Below the pieces are notes generated by a model. It was not told where the DNA came from, ran no database searches, and saw only the letters and a program-made list of their open reading frames with translations. Of a stretch of DNA of 64,000 bases, positions 52,043-59,162 are shown in pieces. The DNA comes from Lentisphaeria bacterium. Its GTDB lineage: Bacteria > Verrucomicrobiota > Lentisphaeria > Victivallales > UBA1829. Each line of letters opens with the position of its first letter. The stretch's first letter is position 1. The stretch is from positions 52,919 through 116,918 of the forward strand of contig DPDG01000113.1 of NCBI GenBank assembly GCA_003526375.1, read 5' to 3'. Position numbers and translations under genes: made by a program.

Positions 52043-53170
52043 ATGAGAACAACAAAAAGAACAACCAATGCTTATTCCGATTTGGAGAATGATCTCCGGC
52101 AGGATATTATGGCCAATCGTCTGGCAGGCGGAGAAACCATTCCGACGGAAAAAGAGCTGATGGAAAGCTACGGCATCGGCCGCAATACGGTGCGCAGGGC
52201 GTTAGCCAATCTGGTGGAGGAGGGACTGCTCCGCAAGGTACACGGCTGCGGCACTTTCGTCATTCCTCCTGAAGAACGGACAGCAAAGACGCATACAAGA
52301 AAACAATCCGGCAGGCAGATTCTTTTCCTCTCCCTCTCCACGGCGATGAGCGAATCCAGCTTCCGCGGAGGCAACACCTTTGAACCGATCTATGCCGGGC
52401 TCAACAGCGTATTCCAGAAAGCCGGGTGCAATTTACTCCTTACTCAGATCGGCATGGACTGGACGCCTCCGCCATGTCTGGCGTCCCGTGATGTCGGCGG
52501 CGTCATCTTCCACGGACGCACGGATTACAGTTTCTGGCAGAAATACATCCGTCCCCTGCCCCATGTCGGAATCCAGTACCAGGCGCCGGCGCTGGAATCT
52601 GACTTTGTCGCACTGGACAACTATGCCTACAGTGCGCTTTCCGTTCAGCATCTCCACCGGCTGGGGCACCGCCGGATCGGCTTCCTCTCCGATGAGATCG
52701 AAAATCAGCTTTCGGATGAACGTTTCAGAGGGTATCTCCAAAGCATGAAGGAGCTGGGACTCCCCGTCGAAGAACGTTACTGCATCACCTGGCAGCGTCC
52801 CTTTTTGGATGGCGTACTGGCATCCGAACCCGCCACGCCGGATTATCAGCCCTATCTGGAAAAGGCATTTACAGGCGGGTCTCCGCCCACCGCCCTGGTC
52901 TGCATTGATGATCATCGTGCTTCATTTGCAATGACGGCTCTGGAGAAAATGGGATTGGCGGTCCCGCGGGACATCAGCCTGACCGGTTCCTTCAACACCC
53001 CCGCCCGCCGATTCGGCAAGATCACCGGAGTCTGCACCATGCTTGAAAATATCTGCCGGGAAGCGGCGCGGCAACTTCTTGCAGTCATGGAGGAACCGAA
53101 GCAGACGGAATTCAAGACAATCATGATTCGCCCGGAATTCGTTTCAGGCGACACAACCAGAGCATTATAA
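52043..53170 (+). CDS. GntR-family regulator with LacI-type sensor domain
   Basis: 375 residues from ATG 52043 (AGGA upstream; the promoter rules out the earlier ATG). The N-terminal winged helix ENDLRQDIMANRLAGGETIPTEKELMESYGIGRNTVRRALANLVEEGLLRKVHGCGTFV is typical GntR. Residues ~85-375 are a periplasmic-binding-protein-like effector domain (HLHRLGHRRIGFLSD, TALVCIDDHRASFAMTALEKMGLAVPRDISLTG), the AraR-type combination that senses sugars. It heads an operon with a pseudopilin (27 bp downstream) and a DUF4091 enzyme, parallel to the LacI operon at 41275. The ligand is unknown. Confidence 0.92.
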   Translation: MRTTKRTTNAYSDLENDLRQDIMANRLAGGETIPTEKELMESYGIGRNTVRRALANLVEEGLLRKVHGCGTFVIPPEERTAKTHTRKQSGRQILFLSLSTAMSESSFRGGNTFEPIYAGLNSVFQKAGCNLLLTQIGMDWTPPPCLASRDVGGVIFHGRTDYSFWQKYIRPLPHVGIQYQAPALESDFVALDNYAYSALSVQHLHRLGHRRIGFLSDEIENQLSDERFRGYLQSMKELGLPVEERYCITWQRPFLDGVLASEPATPDYQPYLEKAFTGGSPPTALVCIDDHRASFAMTALEKMGLAVPRDISLTGSFNTPARRFGKITGVCTMLENICREAARQLLAVMEEPKQTEFKTIMIRPEFVSGDTTRAL

Positions 53171-53197
53171 CGCATAACAATCCGAGGGAGACTGGAA

Positions 53198-54430
53198 ATG
53201 AAAAATTTATTCCGCAGAATTTCTTCACCGCAGGACACACATGGAAAATCCGGCGGCAGGCAGAAATTCACCTTGTTCGAACTGTTGATGATAAAACTTT
53301 ATAAACGAGGTGTTTCGCCCTGCCTTATAACCTCTCCGGCAAAGTCTGCTCCGGCTTTGCGGCGTGAAGCGGTCTCCGGCAAAGCGCGCAGTCAATCCTT
53401 CTCTCTTTCTTCTTCATTGATTCCAATGTTTTCCCTTTCCGTCTTTCTTCATTCAATTGTTGAATTGTTCCAATGTTTTTCTACTTCTTCCTTCCGTGTT
53501 TTCTGTTCGAGATTCTTACTTCGCAGGGTGAAAATACGAATTTTCACACTGATCAAGCTTCTGATGAGGGAAAGTTGTAAAAGTGGTATTTCATTCCGGC
53601 AGCAAGGCAGGACGGAACATTGCCAGTCCCCTGATCTTACTTCTTCTTCTTTCTTTCCATTGTTGAATTGTTCCAATGTTGAATTGTTCCAATGTTTTCT
53701 TCCTTCTTCCTTCCGTGTTCCCGGTTCGATATTCTTACTTCGCAGGGTGAAAATACGAATTTTCACCCTGATAGAACTTCTCATCGTGATTGTGATCATC
53801 GCGATTCTGGCAGCGATGCTGCTGCCTGCGCTGAATGCAGCCGGAGAAAAAGCAAAAGCCATTTCCTGTGCAAACAACCTGAAACAGCAGGGAATCGGAT
53901 TTGCCGGTTATATCGCGGAATCAAATGACTGTTTTCCCTGCAGCGGAACCGGCTATAATGCCAAATATGTTCTCTGGTGGACATCAATCAAACCAAACCT
54001 GGGACTCAAATATTCTCCAAACTGGAATACGCAAAAGGCATACTCGAAACCGTTCATTTGCCCATCGGTAAAGAAACCATATGGGTTCGAGTCAAGAACA
54101 ATTGAAAATACAAGGGACATTGTCTTTTGCAATTATGCGATGAACAGGCGGTTATCCCTCGGAAAGATCACAAGATTGAAGCAAAGTTCCGCAGTCATCT
54201 TAACCATCGACAGCAACGGATTTCCGGGAATGTTTCAATATTGGATGGCGAACGATAATCAGGCATTGTACAAATCCGCCGGAGTAGAAAAAGTTGCCCG
54301 CAACAGCCATAACCGTTTCACACAGTTTCTTTATGCAGACGGACATACCGGTTCAGCCTATCTCCCCGTCAGGGGAGAGGTCGAAATCGAAAGGAGCCCC
54401 TTGTATAACATAAACTTCAGCTTCCCTTGA
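53198..54430 (+). CDS. Prepilin-like protein with in-frame 165-codon insertion duplicating the FTLIELL site
   Basis: 410 residues, ATG with GAGGGAG upstream. A normal basic leader (23 residues) reaches KFTLFELLM, but instead of the hydrophobic helix there follow 165 foreign codons containing a second site (KIRIFTLIKLLM, residue ~116), before the real prepilin helix IFTLIELLIVIVIIAILAAMLLPALNAAGEKAKAISCANNLKQQG (residue ~189 on). The insertion is Ser/Phe/Leu/Cys-rich and unlike coding sequence. The C-terminal pilin body is normal and ends with NSHNRFTQFLYADGH, a canonical H-X9-DG motif. A GTG at 53747 (VKIRIFTLIELL) could give a normal short-leader prepilin. The gene lies between gntR and a DUF4091 enzyme. 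Whether the long or short form is made is unknown. Confidence 0.75.
   Translation: MKNLFRRISSPQDTHGKSGGRQKFTLFELLMIKLYKRGVSPCLITSPAKSAPALRREAVSGKARSQSFSLSSSLIPMFSLSVFLHSIVELFQCFSTSSFRVFCSRFLLRRVKIRIFTLIKLLMRESCKSGISFRQQGRTEHCQSPDLTSSSFFPLLNCSNVELFQCFLPSSFRVPGSIFLLRRVKIRIFTLIELLIVIVIIAILAAMLLPALNAAGEKAKAISCANNLKQQGIGFAGYIAESNDCFPCSGTGYNAKYVLWWTSIKPNLGLKYSPNWNTQKAYSKPFICPSVKKPYGFESRTIENTRDIVFCNYAMNRRLSLGKITRLKQSSAVILTIDSNGFPGMFQYWMANDNQALYKSAGVEKVARNSHNRFTQFLYADGHTGSAYLPVRGEVEIERSPLYNINFSFP
53460..53475 (+). repeat. 16-bp repeat TTGAATTGTTCCAATG, single copy
   Basis: One copy in the first half of the insertion. Two tandem copies occur at 53663-53694 in the equivalent place of the second half. 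Confidence 0.85.
53512..53547 (+). repeat. 36-bp perfect direct repeat, copy 1
   Basis: Identical to 53731-53766, 219 bp apart. Each copy ends within the FTLI-coding site of a prepilin-like leader, so the repeats mark the duplication boundaries in the 53198 gene. It contains the near-perfect palindrome at 53524-53551. Confidence 0.95.
53663..53694 (+). repeat. Two tandem copies of the 16-bp repeat TTGAATTGTTCCAATG
   Basis: Perfect tandem copies at 53663-53678 and 53679-53694. Sixteen is not a multiple of three, so a change in copy number would shift the frame between the upstream ATG and the pilin body. Confidence 0.9.
53731..53766 (+). repeat. 36-bp perfect direct repeat, copy 2
   Basis: Identical to 53512-53547. 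It runs into the codons of the functional FTLIELLIV helix. Confidence 0.95.
53743..53770. repeat. 28-bp palindrome at the prepilin processing site
   Basis: CAGGGTGAAAAT, loop ACGA, ATTTTCACCCTG: 12-bp perfect arms. The right arm encodes I-F-T-L of the prepilin motif, the left arm is its inverted copy. The copy at 53524-53551 differs at one base. Confidence 0.95.
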
Positions 54431-54495
54431 GTATAAATTCATGAAAAAGACATAAAAGTAATCTCATGGAAAAAATAATGAAAGGCAATTCCCCA

Positions 54496-56892
54496 ATGAA
54501 AAAAATCATCACTTTACTGTCGCTTCTCGCCATGACGGCGCCGGCGGCAGTCGAAATCAAAGAACAAAACGTCAATGTGTCCATGAACAACGGCACGCTG
54601 TCCGCAAGACTCGTCAAAGGACGGAACTACGCATTCAATCTCACCGGCAGAGACAGGAACGGCAAATCGCTCGGACTTGTAATACAAAGCATGATCTGGT
54701 ATCACGGACGTACCGGCAATACACAGCATTTTTATCAGGATCAGTCCGAATTGAAGTGGAAACCGCAGAAATATGAAATCAAAGGCAACATGGTCCGCGT
54801 CTTCACAGGAAATGCGGATTACGACGTCACCCGTGAAATGGAAATGTTCGACAATATCGGCGCCGTCCGCCTGGAATATATCATAACATCCAGAGAATCA
54901 CGGGATTTCAGCAGGGATAAGTTTCCCATGATTTATCTCGCAAAAGAGATTCAGTCCGTTTCCTTCGACAACGGCAATCTCAAAGACTTCCGGACGAAGC
55001 CCGCCCCCGGCGGCGAGGATCTTGTCAACACCCGCGCATTGCTGCTGCACATGCCGGAATATGATAAAACTCTCCTCATGCTGATCGACATCAACACACC
55101 GCTGAAGTACGGACACAAACTCGGGCTCATGCCGACATACAGGAAAACCGGCTGGTGCAAAATCGTCAGTTTCAATCAACTCTGGCAAGGTTCCCTTCCC
55201 TATTACGACAAAGGCATGAAACTCGGAGCCGGAATCTATTTTCAACTCCTCGACGGCGGGAGCCTGACGGAACAGCAGAAAACAGCGGCGCGGCAACTGG
55301 CTGAACGCTTTCAGTTGGCTCCGGCACAGTTCTCCGGCAGTCTGCCGGCGCCAGAATACAGAGCTCCGTCCGGGCTCGCGGGAAAGCTCGGCGGAATTCC
55401 CGGTGTCGGGCTCTGGCATGAATCCCCGATGAAACGTGTCTATCCCGGAACGGAAAGTCCGGACAGAACCGTCAGTGCAGTCAAACTGGAATCGGCAGCC
55501 AATGAACGGGAATCCTTTCAACTGGTCCTGAATCCGGAAAGCCCCGCCGTTCTGGAAAAAGTAATCTTACCGGAGCTGACATCCTCCGGGAGACATAAAA
55601 TCCCGGCAAAGAATCTTCAAGCCTGCGCACTGGAATATCAAATTGTCGAATCCCCGCTTGCCCTTCTTTATGGAGAACGGAAATTCGCGGACAAGCTCCT
55701 GCCGCTGCCGGAGCGCCTGCCGCTGAAACTGACGGCAAAAGAAAACAACATCCTGCATCTGACGGTTTACACTCCCGCCGGTACTCCGCCCGGACTCTAT
55801 GCGGGGAACGTCACACTCCGGATCAATGGAAAAGAATGCAAAGTCCCCGTTTCGCTGAAAGTCTGGGGTTTCGAACTTCCGAAGCGTTCCGCTTACTGCG
55901 CCCACGGGCTGCTCTGGAACTCTCCGCAGAAAGACCGTGAGGAGGTTTTAAAGTATCTCACGGCATGCGGGATGAACGGAACGGTCTATTACGGCGGGCA
56001 GAGAGAACTGCGCAAATACTTTGACGGCAAGGAACTCCATATGCCGGACGATTTCAGTCTGGCGGAAAAAGCCATAAAGGAATACGGGATGCCGATGTTT
56101 CAGGCGCCCTGGCTTTTCCTCGGAGCATGGGATTGGAAACCGGGGAAAAAAGTTCACTTTCTCAATCTGGATGTCAATTCCGGAGAGTTCGAGGAAAAAT
56201 TTGCCAATTACCTCAAAAGCTTCCATCGTCAGGCAAAAGAAAAAGGCATACTGCAAAACAGCTTCGCTTATCTCTGGGACGAAATGACCGGCGGACATTA
56301 TGAAACCATGCGCAGAACAGTCGGCATGGTCCGCAAATATGCCCCCGGACTCCGTCTCATGACTGTCGCAGCCCCCGATCCGGAGGTTCTGGCAAACAAT
56401 GACATCATTTGCGTCGGCCCCCTGTCCCACTGGTGGAGCAGGGATGCTCAGAAAATCGTCCGGGATTCCCGGAAAAACGGCAAAGAGTTCTGGATTTACA
56501 TGAACGGGGTCACGTTCGGCACCGATACGGAAGCAATCGTGCCGCGCCTGACTCCGTGGATGTGCCATTCCCGCGGAATCTCCGGCTTCCTCCAGTGGAG
56601 CATGGATTACAACTGGAAATACGGAACCTTCGCAAAAAACGGCCATGTCTGGCTGCTTTACCCATCCGCAGACAAGCCGGTTTATTCCGTGCGTCTTGAA
56701 TACTTCCGTGACGGGGTCGAGGATTTCAACATGATGAAGCTGATGGAAAAACTCCCGCCTGAAATCCGCACCCGGCTGGAAAAAGAAATCGAGAGTATCG
56801 CCCCCGCGTTCGGGAAAACGTCTCTTGATCCGGTCCGTCTGGCTGAAGTCCGTCGGCGGATCGGGGAAACTCTGGATAAAAATCTGAAATAA
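54496..56892 (+). CDS. Exported DUF4091 (GH123-like) glycoside hydrolase family protein
   Basis: 798 residues from ATG 54496 (AAAGG eight bases upstream, clean signal peptide KKIITLLSLLAMTAPAAVE); ATGs at 54466 and 54481 in the same frame are possible. Domain order matches its paralogue at 43059: N-terminal beta domain (~20-270), Ig-like part with NERESFQLVLNPES, then a barrel with FAYLWDEMTGGHYE supplying the Asp-Glu pair, and the DUF4091 tail VYSVRLEYFRDGVEDFNMMKLM. Likely secreted glycan hydrolase. Identity with the paralogue is low outside motifs, so a different substrate is likely. Last gene of the gntR-pilin-enzyme operon, with a strong terminator. Confidence 0.83.
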   Translation: MKKIITLLSLLAMTAPAAVEIKEQNVNVSMNNGTLSARLVKGRNYAFNLTGRDRNGKSLGLVIQSMIWYHGRTGNTQHFYQDQSELKWKPQKYEIKGNMVRVFTGNADYDVTREMEMFDNIGAVRLEYIITSRESRDFSRDKFPMIYLAKEIQSVSFDNGNLKDFRTKPAPGGEDLVNTRALLLHMPEYDKTLLMLIDINTPLKYGHKLGLMPTYRKTGWCKIVSFNQLWQGSLPYYDKGMKLGAGIYFQLLDGGSLTEQQKTAARQLAERFQLAPAQFSGSLPAPEYRAPSGLAGKLGGIPGVGLWHESPMKRVYPGTESPDRTVSAVKLESAANERESFQLVLNPESPAVLEKVILPELTSSGRHKIPAKNLQACALEYQIVESPLALLYGERKFADKLLPLPERLPLKLTAKENNILHLTVYTPAGTPPGLYAGNVTLRINGKECKVPVSLKVWGFELPKRSAYCAHGLLWNSPQKDREEVLKYLTACGMNGTVYYGGQRELRKYFDGKELHMPDDFSLAEKAIKEYGMPMFQAPWLFLGAWDWKPGKKVHFLNLDVNSGEFEEKFANYLKSFHRQAKEKGILQNSFAYLWDEMTGGHYETMRRTVGMVRKYAPGLRLMTVAAPDPEVLANNDIICVGPLSHWWSRDAQKIVRDSRKNGKEFWIYMNGVTFGTDTEAIVPRLTPWMCHSRGISGFLQWSMDYNWKYGTFAKNGHVWLLYPSADKPVYSVRLEYFRDGVEDFNMMKLMEKLPPEIRTRLEKEIESIAPAFGKTSLDPVRLAEVRRRIGETLDKNLK

Positions 56893-56905
56893 GCGGCTCC
56901 GAAAA

Positions 56906-56947
56906 GAAACGGCATTCCGGAATCTTGCGGGGAATGCCGTTTCTTTT
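56906..56947. terminator. Bidirectional terminator between convergent genes
   Basis: Perfect 13-bp stem GAAACGGCATTCC (56906-56918) / GGAATGCCGTTTC (56931-56943), 12-base loop. TTTTATTTC follows on the plus strand and TTTTC on the minus strand. It serves the DUF4091 gene and the radical SAM gene, whose stop is at 56946-56948. Confidence 0.85.
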
Positions 56948-57908
56948 ATTTCACCGGACGGTAAAAGGTGCCGCGCATACCGGACTCGGAAACGATCAAT
57001 CCGGCACGCTCCATGCGGCGGAGATGCGGAGCAATGCGGTCAGCTTCGATCCCGACCGTAACCGAAATATCCTCGGCAGTGCATGGACGCGAACGCAAGG
57101 TTTTGAGAATCAGCTCGTTGTATTTCCCGATATCCAGTTCTTCATGATTCGCATTCTCAATGCGCCGGGCATGTCTGGCAATCTTCTCGACCGGGACGGA
57201 ACGCCCGATCACCCCGGCAATCTGATCCAGAACCGCATCGTCCTCCGGCTGAACCCACTCATAAAGCCCGGGACGGTCCAGGGTATTCAACTGCACCTTG
57301 TCCGGCATGATCCTTGCGGCAAGCGCGCGGAACCGTTCCGCGGACTCCATGCTGTCGTTCACTCCGGGGAGAATGAAAATCTCCAGCCAGACGGCGGCGC
57401 GGGAATGCCGTTTGAAGTTGATGATCCCTTCCACCACGCTTTCCAGAGTAATCCCCGCCGCCTGACGGTTGATTTTATAAAGTTCCTCGTCATTGGAGCC
57501 GTCCAGAGAGGGAACGATCAGATCGACGGGCGCAATCTCCTTCACAAGCTGTTCTTCCTTCAGAAGCGATGCGTTCGTCAGCAGACAGATTTTCAGTTCG
57601 GGATGCGCCTCCCTGATATGGCGGATGATCGTGCCGATGCCGGAATGCAGAGTAGGTTCGCCGACGCCGGAAAAAGTCACATAGTCGATTTTCTGATGTT
57701 TTGCCAGAACTTCTTCCAGCTCCTGAATCACCTGCGGAGTCGGAAAATATTCCCTGCGCTCGCAGGTCAGATTGGTGGTCGCCCCGCATTCGCAGTAGAC
57801 ACAGTCCATCGAACAGGTCTTATACGGCAGCAGATCAATGCCGAGAGAAAGCCCGAGCCGGCGGGAGGGAATCGGCCCGAACACACACTTTGTTTTGATT
57901 TGACTCAT
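56946..57908 (-). CDS. Radical SAM protein with C-terminal winged-helix domain
   Basis: 320 residues. The start FGPIPSRRLGLSLGIDLLPYKTCSMDCVYCECG holds the iron-sulfur cluster motif C32-x3-C36-x2-C39. FSGVGEPTLHSGIGTIIRHI is the SAM-binding GEPT-type motif. The last ~70 residues (LKTLRSRPCTAEDISVTVGIEADRIAPHLRRMERAGLIV) form a winged helix. This family of radical SAM proteins has no firm biochemical role. ATG 57908 is preceded by AAAGGAG at a long 13-base distance; a TTG nine bases upstream is better spaced and may be used. The longer open frame into 58694 is antisense to the next gene and rejected. Confidence 0.88.
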   Translation of the reverse strand: MSQIKTKCVFGPIPSRRLGLSLGIDLLPYKTCSMDCVYCECGATTNLTCERREYFPTPQVIQELEEVLAKHQKIDYVTFSGVGEPTLHSGIGTIIRHIREAHPELKICLLTNASLLKEEQLVKEIAPVDLIVPSLDGSNDEELYKINRQAAGITLESVVEGIINFKRHSRAAVWLEIFILPGVNDSMESAERFRALAARIMPDKVQLNTLDRPGLYEWVQPEDDAVLDQIAGVIGRSVPVEKIARHARRIENANHEELDIGKYNELILKTLRSRPCTAEDISVTVGIEADRIAPHLRRMERAGLIVSESGMRGTFYRPVK

Positions 57909-58028
57909 AATAAGCAAAAAACTCCTTTGAATAAAAGCACTTTCCGGTTTATAGTAATAATATATGCGTTCCCGGACAAGTAGTCCAGCGCAAAATGCAA
58001 GGTTAATCAAAGATTCAAGGAGGCTCCT

Positions 58029-59162
58029 TTGGATTGGGCACAAATTTATGCGGCGGTCTTCATCATGGCACTGGGACTTTCGCTGATCCTGACTCCGGCA
58101 TGCCAGAAAATCGCCCAGATATTCGGGTTCCTTGACATTCCGAAATGCGAAGGTCACAAACTTCACGCAAAATCCACTCCGCTCCTCGGCGGCGTCGCCA
58201 TGTATTCGGCATGGATTCTTACGATTCTGGCTGCGCTGGCGGCGGTGACGTTCATTCTCCCGGAAAAGGCCATGCAGGATATCATTGCCGGAGTCGCGGG
58301 AATCAAACTGGTCCTGCGCGAATTCGCCGTAATCATTCTCTGTGCGCTGGCGGCGCTCGTCATGGGAACATATGACGACAAACATGCAATGAAGGCGCAT
58401 CACAAGCTGTATGGGCAGATCGCCATCGCCGTTGCAACCGCGACTTTCGGCGGGGTTCATATCACCCTTTTCATGGACCTCCCGTTTCTGAGCTGGTTCC
58501 TGACTGTGTTCTGGATCATTTTCATTTTCAACGCAACCAATTTCTTCGACAACATGGACGGTCTTGCCGTCGGTACAGCATCCATCGCATTTCTGTTCTT
58601 CACAACTGCGGCAATCGTCAATGAACAGTACTTTGTGGCGTGCCTCGGCGCCTGCTGCGCGGGTTCGGCAATCGGGTTCTGGTTTTTCAACCATTCCCCC
58701 GCATCAATTTTCATGGGAGACGGCGGCAGTCATTTTCTCGGTTACATGCTGGCGGTCATCAGTGCGAAGGTCACTTATTTCAACCCGCTGGTCTCGGAAT
58801 CGCGCCTCTCGATCCTGATCCCGCTGTTCATCCTCGCCGTCCCGATTTTCGACACCCTTGCCGTCGTCGTGATCCGTCTCCTCAACCATAAGCCGATCTA
58901 TGTGGGAGATCACAACCATATATCCCACCGTTTTCTCCATATGGGCATGTCCCGCAAACGCGCGGTTCTTCTGGTGCATCTTCTGTGCCTCATTGCGGGA
59001 CTGGGCGCCATGCCGCTGCTCTGGGGAGATGAAAGATCCTGCCTCATCCTGATTGCACAGGGTGTCACAATACTGCTGATGCTGACGCTGATCCAGTATT
59101 CCGGCACCATTCAAAATAAACAGCAAGCCCAACTTCAGGAAATTTCCCCCGATGAAAAATAA
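58029..59162 (+). CDS. WecA/MraY-type undecaprenyl-phosphate glycosyl-phosphate transferase
   Basis: 377 residues starting at TTG 58029, fixed by AAGGAGG five bases upstream. About ten membrane spans. Conserved cytoplasmic loops: KLHAKSTPLLGGVAMY, MGTYDDKHAMKAHHKLYGQIAIA (DD motif), FIFNATNFFDNMDGLAVG (NxxNxxDGxDG-like), FFNHSPASIFMGDGGSHFLGY and the late His motif GDHNHISHRFLHMGMS. These define the GT4-type family that puts a sugar phosphate on undecaprenyl phosphate to start O-antigen, teichoic-acid or similar glycans. The HNHISHR form fits WecA-like rather than MraY. It overlaps the next gene by 11 bp. Confidence 0.9.
   Translation: MDWAQIYAAVFIMALGLSLILTPACQKIAQIFGFLDIPKCEGHKLHAKSTPLLGGVAMYSAWILTILAALAAVTFILPEKAMQDIIAGVAGIKLVLREFAVIILCALAALVMGTYDDKHAMKAHHKLYGQIAIAVATATFGGVHITLFMDLPFLSWFLTVFWIIFIFNATNFFDNMDGLAVGTASIAFLFFTTAAIVNEQYFVACLGACCAGSAIGFWFFNHSPASIFMGDGGSHFLGYMLAVISAKVTYFNPLVSESRLSILIPLFILAVPIFDTLAVVVIRLLNHKPIYVGDHNHISHRFLHMGMSRKRAVLLVHLLCLIAGLGAMPLLWGDERSCLILIAQGVTILLMLTLIQYSGTIQNKQQAQLQEISPDEK

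Noticed and set aside
57909..58694. N-terminal extension of the radical SAM protein
   Set aside because: Antisense to the WecA-like gene. The radical SAM family start (FGPIPSRR) lies right after ATG 57908.
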